From: an uncultured Candidatus Melainabacteria bacterium
GTDB lineage: Bacteria; Cyanobacteriota; Vampirovibrionia; Gastranaerophilales; Gastranaerophilaceae
Direction: 5' to 3'
Assembly: GCA_934754655.1 (NCBI GenBank)
Contig: CAKVIC010000004.1
Coordinates: forward strand, 1 to 64,000
DNA: 64,000 nucleotides
The notes beneath the pieces were generated by a model. The model ran no database searches. It was not told where the DNA came from and saw nothing but the letters and a program-made list of their open reading frames with translations. Below are positions 1 to 8,939 of the stretch, in pieces. How positions within the stretch are numbered: the first letter of the stretch is position 1; each line of letters starts with the position of its first letter. A program made the translations under genes and the position numbers.

Positions 1-40
1 CCTCAAAAGAGGTTGGCGCGCCACACATAAAGATAATAAA

Positions 41-730
41 CTACACAAGCCCTTCTTTTACAGCTTTAACAGCTGCTTGAACTCTATCATTCACACACAT
101 TTTTTGTAAAATTGAACAAACGTGAGCTTTTGCAGTATGCACGCTTACAATTAATTCTTTTGCTATTTCTGTATTGCTTTTACCATCAACCAAATGACGC
201 AAAACTTCAAACTCGCGTTCAGTTAAAGGAACGCGTCCTTCTTCAGGCATTGTCGATCTTATTATGCCAAAAGTTTCTTGTCTTGGAAATGCATCTAAAA
301 CTTTACGTGCAATAACCGGATCAAGCCAACAAACACCTTCTGCAACATCACGGATTACATCAGCCAATTTTTGCGGATCGATATCTTTTAAACAATAAGC
401 TATAGCACCTGATGATAAAGCTGCAATCACCTCTTCTTCTCTATCATGAGACGTCAATGCAATAACTTTAATATTTCTATTCATCTCTTTAACTTTTAAA
501 GTCGCCTCAATACCATTTAAACCGGACAAGCCCAAATCCATAAGCACAACATCAGGCTCATATTGTTCTATTAATTTCAAACCATCAATCGCATTGTCAC
601 TTTCTGCAATTACTTTAATATCTTCATTTGAATTTAATGCGCAACGTAATCCCACACGAGTTAATTTAAAATCTTCAATAATAATCACATTAATCACTTT
701 TTTCTCGATTTCGATAGTTGTATTCATCAT
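41..730 (-). CDS. NarL/FixJ-family DNA-binding response regulator
   Basis: Cytoplasmic two-component response regulator. An N-terminal receiver domain carries the phospho-acceptor aspartate in VLMDLG (about residue 65 from the chosen start) and a conserved lysine in the CLKDID stretch. The C-terminal LuxR-type helix-turn-helix has LTEREFEVLRHLVDGKSNTEIA followed by a recognition helix with VHTAKAHV. The reading frame extends upstream to a TTG at 754, but AAGGAG lies just before the two adjacent ATGs at 730 and 727, so the start is placed there. No sensor kinase is adjacent, so its stimulus cannot be read from context. The gene reads away from the radical SAM gene with a short gap. Confidence 0.9.
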   Translation of the reverse strand: MMNTTIEIEKKVINVIIIEDFKLTRVGLRCALNSNEDIKVIAESDNAIDGLKLIEQYEPDVVLMDLGLSGLNGIEATLKVKEMNRNIKVIALTSHDREEEVIAALSSGAIAYCLKDIDPQKLADVIRDVAEGVCWLDPVIARKVLDAFPRQETFGIIRSTMPEEGRVPLTEREFEVLRHLVDGKSNTEIAKELIVSVHTAKAHVCSILQKMCVNDRVQAAVKAVKEGLV

Positions 731-805
731 TGCTCTCCTTATCATTATGCCCAATATTATTAAACAATGGTGAAAGACGTGCGTATATTACCCAGTTTTC
801 GCATG

Positions 806-2083
806 TTACAAAGATTTTTCTCTTAAAAAATCAATAACCTCGGCTATTGAATAATTATCTTTTGAAATAAAAAAGCGTTTTCCGGTTTTTTCTTTTACAT
901 AATCCAAATCTTTACCGTCTAAGAATGTTTCAGAATATGCTTTAAACATAATCGCCGGAATTATTATGTAATCTGCATTAATATCTTTTACTGTATTTAT
1001 TAAATCTTCTGAAGTTATAAGTCCAGCAACCGTAATATTTTTTCCCCAATATGTTGATTTAACAGGATTTACTGTAACTTCAAGATTTTGAATTTTATTC
1101 AAACCATTTTTTATATATTCAAACGCTTTTTTTGCAGCACATGAACATGCAAAAGAAATTCTTAACGGCTTAGCTAATTTTTTAGGTAAATCTAAGGAAT
1201 TAAAATCCTCAATAATCATTCTTAAAGCACCCACACCGTCATCAAGCTGCGAATAATTCCCATAATATTCAGCAGAAGGAATCTCAAGTTCCGCTAACAA
1301 GAAAAATTCATCCGAGCAACAAACTTTTTTATAAGGTTTTGCAATCTCAATTGTTTCTTGAGCTATTTTTTTATCAACAGTTTTTAGTGGAAAATCACGA
1401 AATTGTGTTATACCAACAGGCACGATTGCAACAGATAAAAGATTATCACCAAAGGTATCCAAATCTTTTAAAGTTCGTTTCAATTCTTTACCATCATTAT
1501 AATCGGGACAAAGCACTATTTGTACATGAAATGGAATTGACTGTTCTTGAAACCATTTTAAATTCTCCATAATTTTTGCTGCATTAGGATTTTTAAGCAT
1601 TTTAACACGCAATTCAGGGTTCGTAGTGTGAACAGAAATATAAAATGGGCCTAAATGCATTCTTGAAATTCGTTCTTTATCAGAATCAGTTAAATTGGTT
1701 GTGGTAATATATGTTCCTTGCAAATAAGAAAGCCTATAGTCATCGTCTTTCACGTATAAAGTATCTCTTAAACCGTCCGGTTGCTGTGCAACGAAACAAA
1801 AAATACAATTGTTTAAACAAGGTTTAACTTTATCAAAAACAGCGCTTTCAAAAATTATCCCCAAATCTTCGTCATAATCTTTTTCTATCTCAATTTCTTC
1901 TATTTCACCGCTTCTTCGTTGGACATTTATTGTAATTAATTCATTTTTGCATAAATAATTATAATCAATCATATCTTGAGGCTGTTCCTCATCAATTGAT
2001 ATAAGAATATCACCTTTTTCAAGTCCTAATTCATCAGCAATTGAATCTAATATAACATCACTAATTATTGCCGGCACGTTCAA
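806..2083 (-). CDS. DUF512/TIGR03279-type radical SAM FeS protein
   Basis: Putative radical SAM iron-sulfur enzyme of the family conserved in cyanobacteria and many anaerobes; its reaction is unknown. Residues 1-60 resemble a PDZ-like module (GLEKGDILISIDEEQPQD). A CxxxCxxC cluster at C89, C93 and C96 (PCLNNCIFCF) is the SAM-radical 4Fe-4S site, and more cysteines lie in the C-terminal DUF512 part (FACSCAAKK). The length, 425 aa, is normal for the family. The start overlaps the end of the PadR gene by 23 bp, so the two are probably co-transcribed. Confidence 0.88.
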   Translation of the reverse strand: MNVPAIISDVILDSIADELGLEKGDILISIDEEQPQDMIDYNYLCKNELITINVQRRSGEIEEIEIEKDYDEDLGIIFESAVFDKVKPCLNNCIFCFVAQQPDGLRDTLYVKDDDYRLSYLQGTYITTTNLTDSDKERISRMHLGPFYISVHTTNPELRVKMLKNPNAAKIMENLKWFQEQSIPFHVQIVLCPDYNDGKELKRTLKDLDTFGDNLLSVAIVPVGITQFRDFPLKTVDKKIAQETIEIAKPYKKVCCSDEFFLLAELEIPSAEYYGNYSQLDDGVGALRMIIEDFNSLDLPKKLAKPLRISFACSCAAKKAFEYIKNGLNKIQNLEVTVNPVKSTYWGKNITVAGLITSEDLINTVKDINADYIIIPAIMFKAYSETFLDGKDLDYVKEKTGKRFFISKDNYSIAEVIDFLREKSL

Positions 2084-2573
2084 AACCCTCTAATAAAGTA
2101 ATAAAATTTTTGTATTCACAAATCAGATTATCAAACACCATTCTTTCATAAAAATCGAAGTCTGAATTTTTAACCAAATTTTTTGTATCTATCATTATTG
2201 ATTCAGCTTTTAGTTTAAGAGTTTTGAATAATTGTTTTTTTTCATCCTCATCCAAAACATCAGCACATGCAAGCTTAACACGCGAAGTTGGCAAAAATTG
2301 AACAGGATTTTCGCAAGGTTTTTCTAAAATAATTCTTTTTAATTCAAGCTTTCCATCTTTTGTTATTGAATAAAAAGAAGAACGACGCCCACCTTCTGAA
2401 ATCGTTTTTTGAGATTTTATAAACCCTTCTTTTTCAAGATTTATAAGCGCTGGCTGTAATGTTCCAAGACTTGGAGTCGTCAAAACAGAAAACACGGCCA
2501 TAATCTCTTTAGAAATTCCGTACATCGTAAGTACTTTTTGATTCAAATGATGTAAAACTAAAAGTCTAATCAT
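2061..2573 (-). CDS. PadR-family transcriptional regulator
   Basis: Winged-helix regulator of about 170 aa. The N-terminal half matches PadR: LLVLHHLNQKVLTMYGISKEIM, then SLGTLQPALINLEKEGFI and a basic wing with GGRRSSFYSITKDGK. The C-terminal half is helical, probably for dimerisation. It overlaps the downstream radical SAM gene by 23 bp, so the two are probably translated together and regulated together. There is no Shine-Dalgarno sequence; a -10 box TATAAT ends 6 bp before the ATG, which suggests a leaderless mRNA. The ligand is unknown. Confidence 0.82.
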   Translation of the reverse strand: MIRLLVLHHLNQKVLTMYGISKEIMAVFSVLTTPSLGTLQPALINLEKEGFIKSQKTISEGGRRSSFYSITKDGKLELKRIILEKPCENPVQFLPTSRVKLACADVLDEDEKKQLFKTLKLKAESIMIDTKNLVKNSDFDFYERMVFDNLICEYKNFITLLEGFERAGNN

Positions 2574-2579
2574 AAAGCC

Positions 2580-2608
2580 ATTATAACACAGCTTTTAAGA
2601 ATTGATAA
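2580..2608 (-). promoter_or_regulatory. padR promoter, probably leaderless
   Basis: On the minus strand a TTATCA -35 (2603-2608) is followed after 17 bp by TATAAT (2580-2585). Only GGCTTT separates the -10 box from the ATG at 2573, so transcription should start at or next to the start codon. Confidence 0.55.
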
Positions 2609-2616
2609 AACATTTA

Positions 2617-3264
2617 TTATGCGTTTGCTAATTCTTTTAGCTCAGTTTCTTTTGCTTCAGTTACATTATTCATCATTGCTAATTTTTCTTTACGCATAGC
2701 TTGTTCAGCATCATGTTTTTCCATACCTTTTTTAATTTGTGATGCTGCCGGTGTCGCGAAGAATGGCGAAATCATTCTCTTAGTTACGATTTGTAATAAA
2801 ACACCTACTGCAACAGCGGTAAAACCATGTTTTGCAATAGCTTTATTACGTTTTGATATTTCTAAAAATTCTTTTTTAAAGTTTTCAAGCCCTTTTGCTT
2901 TTAACTCTTTAGGTAAATTTTCAAATTTCTTTTGAATAACTTTATCATCTGTTGCGAAATATTTTGGCGCAATTTTTTTATCAAAAAGTGATATTAATGC
3001 TTGTTCTGCACCAAGTCCCATAACAACTTGAATTACAACATTTATAATACCATTTGCAAGGTCATAAGCTCCAACGAATTTTCTTTGATCCTCTGGGATT
3101 CTTTTATTGTTCCAAGATTGATAAGTATAAAATGCACAGTTTACGATATCCTTTGTAACAGCAGATACAAGAACGATTCTTGATGTTAATCTAGCAGAAG
3201 CTGTAGTAGGAGTTACACGTTTGGCGAAAGAAGTATTTAAAATTCTATTAACAATTTTACCCAT
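2617..3264 (-). CDS. Membrane-associated protein of unknown function
   Basis: A 215-aa protein I do not recognise. It has several moderately hydrophobic stretches (around residues 27-45, 70-95 and 148-165: IINVVIQVVMGLGAEQALISL; GFTAVAVGVLLQIVT) and a charged, helical C-terminal tail rich in Lys, Glu and Met. Its N-terminus (ILNTSFAKRV) resembles the second half of the F-tag described for other proteins in this window. It shares one base with the end of the upstream 3264-4514 gene, so the two form a tight operon and may act together. I infer an integral or peripheral membrane protein. Confidence 0.6.
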   Translation of the reverse strand: MGKIVNRILNTSFAKRVTPTTASARLTSRIVLVSAVTKDIVNCAFYTYQSWNNKRIPEDQRKFVGAYDLANGIINVVIQVVMGLGAEQALISLFDKKIAPKYFATDDKVIQKKFENLPKELKAKGLENFKKEFLEISKRNKAIAKHGFTAVAVGVLLQIVTKRMISPFFATPAASQIKKGMEKHDAEQAMRKEKLAMMNNVTEAKETELKELANA

Positions 3265-4514
3265 TATTTGTTACCTCCTGCAGCTTTTTGTTTTGCAACC
3301 TCTGGCATAATATATTCCATCACTCTAGGATATACCCAGTTTAGAATTGTACATGATATTGGCAAGAAGAATAAGTTAATAACTAATCCATATTCTTTCT
3401 TAAATGTTTTTGCAACATTTTTTGCGTTTATAACTTGTGATTTTACAAGTTTTCTTACTTGCGCAGCTCTTTGTATAGCCGCCTCTTCTGTACCAACTTT
3501 TTTCAAAGACTCTAACGGATTCATACTATGTTTAGTTTCATAATTTTTTGCTTGAGTTAATCTTTCTTTAAGATTTTTAATGACATTAGATTTATCAGAA
3601 ATAATTTTGTCATCAACAAGTTTATTAACATCATCAGGGGTTTTTTCTAATACATCAAGAACTTCTTCTACCGACTTTTTATCCTTAATGACGTTTTGAA
3701 GAACTCTTTCTAATTCAGTTTCTTGTTTAATTTCTTTATCTACAATTTCTAATGCTCTATTTTGAATATCTTCTTTTGAAAGTTTTGATTTCATAAATCT
3801 TGCTAATTTTTTATCACTCATTCCTGCGACTTCATCAGGATGAGCGGTTTTATATTCTTCAGTTAAAGCTGTTTTTGCTTTTTCTAAAACCTCTTGATTT
3901 ATATACTCAGTTTTTTCAATTTCTTTACCTTTTAAAGCATCAAGTTTATCAGTTATAACTTCCATTTCCGCAATTGAAGTACGACGAGCAATTTCATTAT
4001 TTAAATCAGCACGATTAGCTTTCTTTTTTAAATCAGGGTTTACTTTAAAGATTTCTTTTTTTAGAAAAGACTCTTCAGGACATGCCCTTAAATCAGCTCT
4101 GCTATATACACCTGTACTTATTTCTTTAGCCAATCTTGAGTTAACCCTAGTAGTTACTAAAAATTGTGTTGCTAATGCGATAACCGCAGAAATTGGTTGT
4201 CGCCAAGCTGAATAAGCTTTTCTTTTTTTATCTTCTTTAGATAGAGGGTTATATCTGATAAATATCGGACAAACAAGTGCTGTACCAGCAGCATTAACAG
4301 TGTTTGTCATTAATTCTCCCTCATTTTTTCCCATCCAAGTCAATACTTTTGTTTGCCAGCCACTCATTTTAGCAAGAGCATCACTATATGATTGAGGATT
4401 AATCCCCGCGCCCTTTTTAAAAGCCAGATTTTTATTAATCTGTTTTCCACGATACATCCTACTGTTTAAATTTTTGCTCGGCAAATTTTGCGTTTTTTGA
4501 AATTTTATTTCCAT
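3264..4514 (-). CDS. Tagged membrane/coiled-coil protein of unknown function
   Basis: About 416 aa from the ATG at 4514. A GGTGGG Shine-Dalgarno-like sequence lies before this ATG, whereas the upstream ATG at 4526 has none. The N-terminus has both halves of the recurrent tag: MEIKFQ and then NLAFKKG around residues 30-36. Hydrophobic segments lie near residues 70-85, 100-120 and close to the C-terminus (YGLVINLFFLPISCTILNWV). The middle is a long charged helical region likely to form a coiled coil. It is the first gene of a pair with the 215-aa membrane protein. No enzymatic motif is visible. Confidence 0.6.
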   Translation of the reverse strand: MEIKFQKTQNLPSKNLNSRMYRGKQINKNLAFKKGAGINPQSYSDALAKMSGWQTKVLTWMGKNEGELMTNTVNAAGTALVCPIFIRYNPLSKEDKKRKAYSAWRQPISAVIALATQFLVTTRVNSRLAKEISTGVYSRADLRACPEESFLKKEIFKVNPDLKKKANRADLNNEIARRTSIAEMEVITDKLDALKGKEIEKTEYINQEVLEKAKTALTEEYKTAHPDEVAGMSDKKLARFMKSKLSKEDIQNRALEIVDKEIKQETELERVLQNVIKDKKSVEEVLDVLEKTPDDVNKLVDDKIISDKSNVIKNLKERLTQAKNYETKHSMNPLESLKKVGTEEAAIQRAAQVRKLVKSQVINAKNVAKTFKKEYGLVINLFFLPISCTILNWVYPRVMEYIMPEVAKQKAAGGNK

Positions 4515-4702
4515 ATTTCCCACCATGAAGTGTTACACACACTTATATAAAAACACAAAAAAAGTAAAAATTGCTAGTAATTGACTTATGATTAACAAAA
4601 AGTTTTACAAAACTTAATAAAGCTCTTTGAATTAAATTCACTATAATCGTTCATTAAATCTAGGATATAAACAATATAAATAAAACAACGTTTTGTAAAT
4701 AA

Positions 4703-4766
4703 TTGTAACAACTTGACACGCAAAAAGGCAATTTTTCAAAAGAAAAAAACTTTATATATATGTAAG
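4703..4766 (+). promoter_or_regulatory. Shared promoter-like module, copy 1
   Basis: TTGTAAC (4703-4709), AATTTT (4730-4735), exactly 13 bp, then ACTTTATATATATGTAAG (4749-4766). The last 18 bases are identical to those at 54225-54242, and the same arrangement occurs before gene A at 25513. It lies 28 bp upstream of the 59-aa gene at 4794. Confidence 0.5.
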
Positions 4767-4793
4767 GTAAAATAATAAGGAAAGGTTTAGATT

Positions 4794-4973
4794 ATGAACG
4801 CAACATTAAAAATGTATTTAACAAAGAAAAACGCTGACACAAAAAGAGTTAATTTGATTGAAGAATTTTGTAGAGTCGAAGAAGCTTATGTTACACCGGT
4901 TATTAGTCAATCTATTGATGAAAGATTAGAAATCTTAGCTCAAAAAATAGCTCTTAATTCTTACAAATACTAA
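4794..4973 (+). CDS. Small hypothetical protein (59 aa)
   Basis: A short open frame starting at ATG 4794 with a good Shine-Dalgarno sequence (AAGGAAAGG, about 8 bp upstream) and a promoter-like module before it. The product is hydrophilic and probably helical, beginning MNATLKMYLTKKNADTKRVN and ending in NSYKY. It has no membrane segment, cysteine pair or signal peptide. I do not recognise it. Correct ribosome binding and a conserved upstream module argue that it is real. The Bax-inhibitor gene downstream has its own TATAAT box. Confidence 0.55.
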   Translation: MNATLKMYLTKKNADTKRVNLIEEFCRVEEAYVTPVISQSIDERLEILAQKIALNSYKY

Positions 4974-5044
4974 AAAATATTAACAAAATTTAAATTAAAT
5001 AGGAAACATGCTATAATTATCATAAAGGAAGGAGAGATATAATT

Positions 5045-5770
5045 ATGGCAAATCCTATTTTAAATGATAAATTCGTCACACAAGAACAAGCTATAAATGG
5101 TCAAGTGATGACAGTTAACGGAACTATTCAAATCGCAATTTTATTAGGTATTATCATGCTATTAGGAGCAGGTTTTACTTGGACAAGATTTACTGCCGGC
5201 TACACTGATTTAGCGAACATGCTTACTTTCGGCGGTGCAATTGTCGGTTTTATCCTCGCGCTAATCATTGCATTTACAAGAACAAAATACTTAGTGCCGA
5301 TTTATGCAGCGTGTGAAGGTTTATGCCTAGGCGGTATTTCCGCACAATTTGAAGTAATGTATCCGGGGATTGTAATACAAGCAGTTGGCGGAACTTTTGC
5401 AGCGTTATTTTCAATGTTATTTCTTTATAGAATCGGGGCTATAAAATGCACAGACAAATTTAGAAGCATAATTTTAATTTCAACATTAGCAATTGCCGGC
5501 GTATATCTTATTAACTTTATCGGAAGCTTTTGGGGGTATTCAGTACCATTATTGAATTCTTCTTCAAATCTAGGTATTGGCGTTAGCGTAATTATTACCG
5601 TAATCGCCGCATTAAATTTGATTTTAGATTTCGATTTCATTGAAAAAGCATCAACAGCCATGGCACCAAAAGATTATGAATGGTATGGCGCTTTTGGCTT
5701 AATGGTTACGCTTGTTTGGTTATATCTTGAAATTTTACGATTGCTCGCAAAATTTAGCGATAGAAGATAG
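5045..5770 (+). CDS. Bax inhibitor-1/YccA-family membrane protein
   Basis: Integral inner-membrane protein of 241 aa with about seven hydrophobic helices, matching the Bax inhibitor-1 (YccA/YbhL) family. Family members are Ca2+-leak or pH-sensitive channel-like proteins, or modulators of FtsH. Supporting features are the family-like PIYAACEGLCLGGISAQFE segment in the middle and the C-terminal region with acidic residues between helices (KDYEWYGAFGLMVTLVWLYLEILRLL). The start has a strong AAGGAAGGAGA ribosome-binding site. The gene is monocistronic: TATAAT at 5012-5017 lies upstream and a terminator follows directly. Confidence 0.88.
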   Translation: MANPILNDKFVTQEQAINGQVMTVNGTIQIAILLGIIMLLGAGFTWTRFTAGYTDLANMLTFGGAIVGFILALIIAFTRTKYLVPIYAACEGLCLGGISAQFEVMYPGIVIQAVGGTFAALFSMLFLYRIGAIKCTDKFRSIILISTLAIAGVYLINFIGSFWGYSVPLLNSSSNLGIGVSVIITVIAALNLILDFDFIEKASTAMAPKDYEWYGAFGLMVTLVWLYLEILRLLAKFSDRR

Positions 5771-5775
5771 ATTTT

Positions 5776-5812
5776 TTAAAAAGCTTCTTATATAATATAA
5801 GAAGCTTTTTTA
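5776..5812 (+). terminator. Rho-independent terminator
   Basis: A near-perfect stem of AAAAAGCTTCTTATA against its complement TATAAGAAGCTTTTT, with a short loop and a T-run, right after the Bax-inhibitor gene. Confidence 0.85.
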
Positions 5813-5837
5813 ACATTAAAAATCGAAAGGATAGCAT

Positions 5838-7127
5838 GTGGAGATAGGGATTTTAATTTTTTCATTTATCGTTGGTTCAGTTGTCGGTTGGCTTTTCTCA
5901 AAAGCTAAATATAATGCAGACAATTCAAAACTTGTGTCTGAAATCGAGTTCCTTAAAACAAATTTACAAGAAAAAGAAAAAAATTTATCAGAAATAAAAG
6001 ATTCTCGCGAAGAATTAATAAAATTGCAAACTAAGCTTGAGGCTTTTCAAAATTTATCTGAATTAGTAAAAAAAGATTTTGTACAGATTGCAAGCGAAAC
6101 AATCAAACAAGAACAAGAAGATTTAAGAAAACAAAATCGTGAAAGTCTCGAAGAAAAAATCTTGCCTTTAACAAAAGAACTTGGCGAATTCAAAGAAAAA
6201 GTTGAAAAATTTAATCTTTCCGGCGTTGAAAATACTACAAAAATCGTTGAACAAATTGGAAATCTGGAAAAAAATAATAAAATAATAGAACAAGAAGCAA
6301 AAAATTTGGTAGAAGCTTTAACAAAAAACCAAAACACAAAAGGCTCTTATGGTGAAAACCTTCTTGACACAATTCTTCAATCTTGCGGAATGCAAGAAGG
6401 CGTTCATTACACAAAACAATTTGTGACAAAAGCGTCTAACCTCAAAGACGATGAAATACACACGATTCGTCCGGATGTCGTAATTAACTTGCCTAACGAA
6501 AGACATTTGATTATAGATTCTAAAGTTACCTTAACCAGTTATTTAGATTTTGTCGAAGATAATTCAAAAATCAACGAATTCAAAACTGAAGTTAAAAAAA
6601 GAATCACTGACCTTTCAAACAAAAATTATCAAGGTGCAGGAGATTTATTGCAACCGGATTTTGTTTTAATGTATATGCCAATTGAATCTTCAGTAAATCT
6701 TTTGTATCAAGACGCTGATTTAATCACACAAGCTTATAAAGCTAACATAATTATAGTTGGAACAGCTTCTTTATTAACAACCATTAGACTTGTAAATCAA
6801 TTGCTTGCGCAACAAAAACAATCAGAAAGCATAAACCAAATAGTCACAGCGGGTACAAATTTATACGAAACTTTTGTACAATTTTGCGAAGATTTAGTTG
6901 ATGTTCAATCAAAAATGAACGATGTTTCTTCAAAATTAGTTACAACAATAAACAGATTTAAACGCGGTAATAAGAATAAACCAAGTTTGTTCTCGCAAGT
7001 TAATGCTTTAAAAGATTACGGAATTAACACCTTAAAACAAATTCCGGAACAATTTTTAGAAGAACTCGAAAGTGATGAGCAACTTGCGCTTGAAGATAAA
7101 AAAGAAAAAACAGAGGATTTAGTATAA
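5838..7127 (+). CDS. rmuC: DNA recombination protein RmuC
   Basis: RmuC-family protein (429 aa), thought to limit recombination at inverted repeats and resembling an endonuclease-like fold. It has a single N-terminal membrane anchor (residues 1-20, IGILIFSFIVGSVVGWLFS), a long coiled coil (about 30-150), then the conserved RmuC core with KGSYGENLLDTILQSCGM, HTIRPDVVINLPNERHLIIDSKVTL and PDFVLMYMPIES. It starts at GTG 5838; the overlapping ATG at 5836 hits a stop after three codons. Its stop codon abuts the ATG of the response regulator, so the two are co-transcribed. Confidence 0.9.
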   Translation: MEIGILIFSFIVGSVVGWLFSKAKYNADNSKLVSEIEFLKTNLQEKEKNLSEIKDSREELIKLQTKLEAFQNLSELVKKDFVQIASETIKQEQEDLRKQNRESLEEKILPLTKELGEFKEKVEKFNLSGVENTTKIVEQIGNLEKNNKIIEQEAKNLVEALTKNQNTKGSYGENLLDTILQSCGMQEGVHYTKQFVTKASNLKDDEIHTIRPDVVINLPNERHLIIDSKVTLTSYLDFVEDNSKINEFKTEVKKRITDLSNKNYQGAGDLLQPDFVLMYMPIESSVNLLYQDADLITQAYKANIIIVGTASLLTTIRLVNQLLAQQKQSESINQIVTAGTNLYETFVQFCEDLVDVQSKMNDVSSKLVTTINRFKRGNKNKPSLFSQVNALKDYGINTLKQIPEQFLEELESDEQLALEDKKEKTEDLV

Positions 7128-7823
7128 ATGACCAAAATATTAGTAATAGATGATGATACAGCGATAAACGAACTTGTCAAAATAAATTTAGAATTACAAG
7201 GTTATAAGGTTTTACAAGCATACAACGGAGTAGAAGGGTTTGCCTTGGCAAAACAAGAACAGCCTGCATTAATTATACTTGATGTAATGATGCCAGAAGT
7301 TGACGGCTACACTGTAGCTCAAAGAATCAGGCAATGCGCTGAAATTGCAGAAACTCCAATAATAATGCTTACTGCACTTTCAGAACTTGATAATAAGGTA
7401 GAAGGTTTTAACCTCGGCGTTGACGATTATTTAACAAAACCTTTTGAGATTGAAGAATTAATTGTACGAACAAGAGCATTATTAAAACGCACAAAACAAA
7501 TCCCTAAAACCTCTGCGGTACGCGAACTATTAACATACAAAGAAGTTACTTTGCTTCCGGAAACATATAGCGTGCAAATAGAAGATAGGGTTCAAAAACT
7601 TACCCCTATTGAATATGACATTTTTAATTTATTGTTCCAAAACCACGGTACCATGGTTTCATCACAAAGATTGCTTAAAGAGATTTGGGGCTATGAACCT
7701 GATGATAATGTTGAAACAATAAGAGTGCATATCCGCCATTTAAGAAGCAAAATCGACAAAATTTCCGGCGACAAAAAATATATCGAAACAATTTATGGCG
7801 GTGGATACATTTTAAACATTTAA
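7128..7823 (+). CDS. OmpR/PhoB-family response regulator
   Basis: Two-component regulator of 231 aa. The receiver domain has the acidic pocket (DDD at 8-10), the phospho-acceptor D52 (LIILDVMMPEVDG) and the conserved lysine in DDYLTKPFE. The C-terminal winged helix has LTPIEYDIFNLLFQNHG and ETIRVHIRHLRSKI followed by the YGGGYIL wing. The architecture resembles cyanobacterial RpaA/RpaB, but I cannot assign orthology. It follows rmuC with no gap. No kinase is adjacent; the orphan histidine kinase at 17771 is one candidate partner in the window. Confidence 0.9.
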   Translation: MTKILVIDDDTAINELVKINLELQGYKVLQAYNGVEGFALAKQEQPALIILDVMMPEVDGYTVAQRIRQCAEIAETPIIMLTALSELDNKVEGFNLGVDDYLTKPFEIEELIVRTRALLKRTKQIPKTSAVRELLTYKEVTLLPETYSVQIEDRVQKLTPIEYDIFNLLFQNHGTMVSSQRLLKEIWGYEPDDNVETIRVHIRHLRSKIDKISGDKKYIETIYGGGYILNI

Positions 7824-7882
7824 TTGAATCATTGCTTGTGCTATCATTTATTTATACAAAATTCAGAAGGAGAGATTTATAA

Positions 7883-8830
7883 ATGAGCAATAGAATTGGA
7901 ATTGATGTTGGTGGAACAAATGTAAAAATTGCATTAGTTAGTGATAAAGGTGTTATTGTTTACTCAAATTCCATCCCTACAAGGGCTGAAATGGGTTATG
8001 AATACACAATCAACAGCATAAAAGAAGCTATTAAAGTCTTATTAAAAGAAACAAACCAAAACCCTAAAGATATTGAAGGTATGGGGTTTGGTTTTCCTGG
8101 ACAAATCGATTGTCAAAAAGGAATTGTAAGACTAGCACCTAATATTCCGGGCTGGGTTGATGTTCCTATTGCTGAAATTATGGAGAAAGAATTTGGAATC
8201 CCGACAAGAGTTGACAATGACGTTAGAACAGCAGCTCTTGGAGAATTGAATTACGGTGCCGGAGTCGGTTGCCAAAATTTGGTTTGTATAACAGTTGGTA
8301 CCGGTATCGGTGCAGGCTTAGTAATTAACGGTAAATTAGTTAGAGGAGCTTCAAACGCAGCCGGCGAAATTGGACATATAAAATTAAATATGGAAGGTGG
8401 CCCGCTTTGTGGTTGCGGAGATAGAGGCTGTTTAGAAGCTTATGCTTCAGGCCCTGCAATCGTTGCAATGGCAGAAGATTATATAAAAGGCGGTAAATCA
8501 ACCAAATATAGAGAACTCGCGAATCCTGAAATAACACCTTATATTGTTTCTGTTGCAGCTCAAGAAGGTGACCCTGTCGCTAAACAAATATTTAGAATTA
8601 TGGGAGAATATATTGGCATAGGCTTAACAAGCGTAGTTAATTTGCTTAACCCTGAAAAAATTATTATTGGCGGCGGTGTCGCTGACGCTGGTGAAATATT
8701 GTTTGCACCGATAAGGGAAACTATACAAAAACGCGCGATGACAATTCAAAAAAATGCAGTAGAAATAGTTCCTGCAAAATTAGGAAATACAGCAGGTATT
8801 ATTGGTGCAAGCTTGTTGATAAATTCTTAA
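7883..8830 (+). CDS. ROK-family sugar kinase (probable glucokinase)
   Basis: Cytoplasmic sugar kinase of 315 aa. The N-terminal phosphate-binding loop is GIDVGGTNVK, the sugar-binding stretch has VDNDVRTAALGELNYGAG, and the ROK zinc-binding motif CGCGDRGCLEAYASG lies around residues 175-190. A C-terminal GGGVADAG stretch fits the fold. Glucose is the commonest substrate of this subfamily (ATP to glucose-6-phosphate), but fructose or N-acetylmannosamine cannot be excluded. AGAAGGAGAGA supports the start. It is a single-gene unit followed by a terminator. Confidence 0.88.
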   Translation: MSNRIGIDVGGTNVKIALVSDKGVIVYSNSIPTRAEMGYEYTINSIKEAIKVLLKETNQNPKDIEGMGFGFPGQIDCQKGIVRLAPNIPGWVDVPIAEIMEKEFGIPTRVDNDVRTAALGELNYGAGVGCQNLVCITVGTGIGAGLVINGKLVRGASNAAGEIGHIKLNMEGGPLCGCGDRGCLEAYASGPAIVAMAEDYIKGGKSTKYRELANPEITPYIVSVAAQEGDPVAKQIFRIMGEYIGIGLTSVVNLLNPEKIIIGGGVADAGEILFAPIRETIQKRAMTIQKNAVEIVPAKLGNTAGIIGASLLINS

Positions 8831-8880
8831 TTACGCGAACACGCATGGAAAAATTGTTTTTCCACAAACTTTATAAACAA

Positions 8881-8920
8881 AAAAAGATGACTCATAAAAC
8901 AAATATAAGTCATCTTTTTT
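8881..8920. terminator. Bidirectional terminator between the ROK kinase gene and plsX
   Basis: AAAAAGATGACT pairs with AGTCATCTTTTTT around an A-rich loop. It lies between convergent genes, has a T-run on the plus strand and an equivalent run on the minus strand, and can serve both. Confidence 0.75.
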
Positions 8921-8939
8921 ATTTGTTATTATTTAAAAT

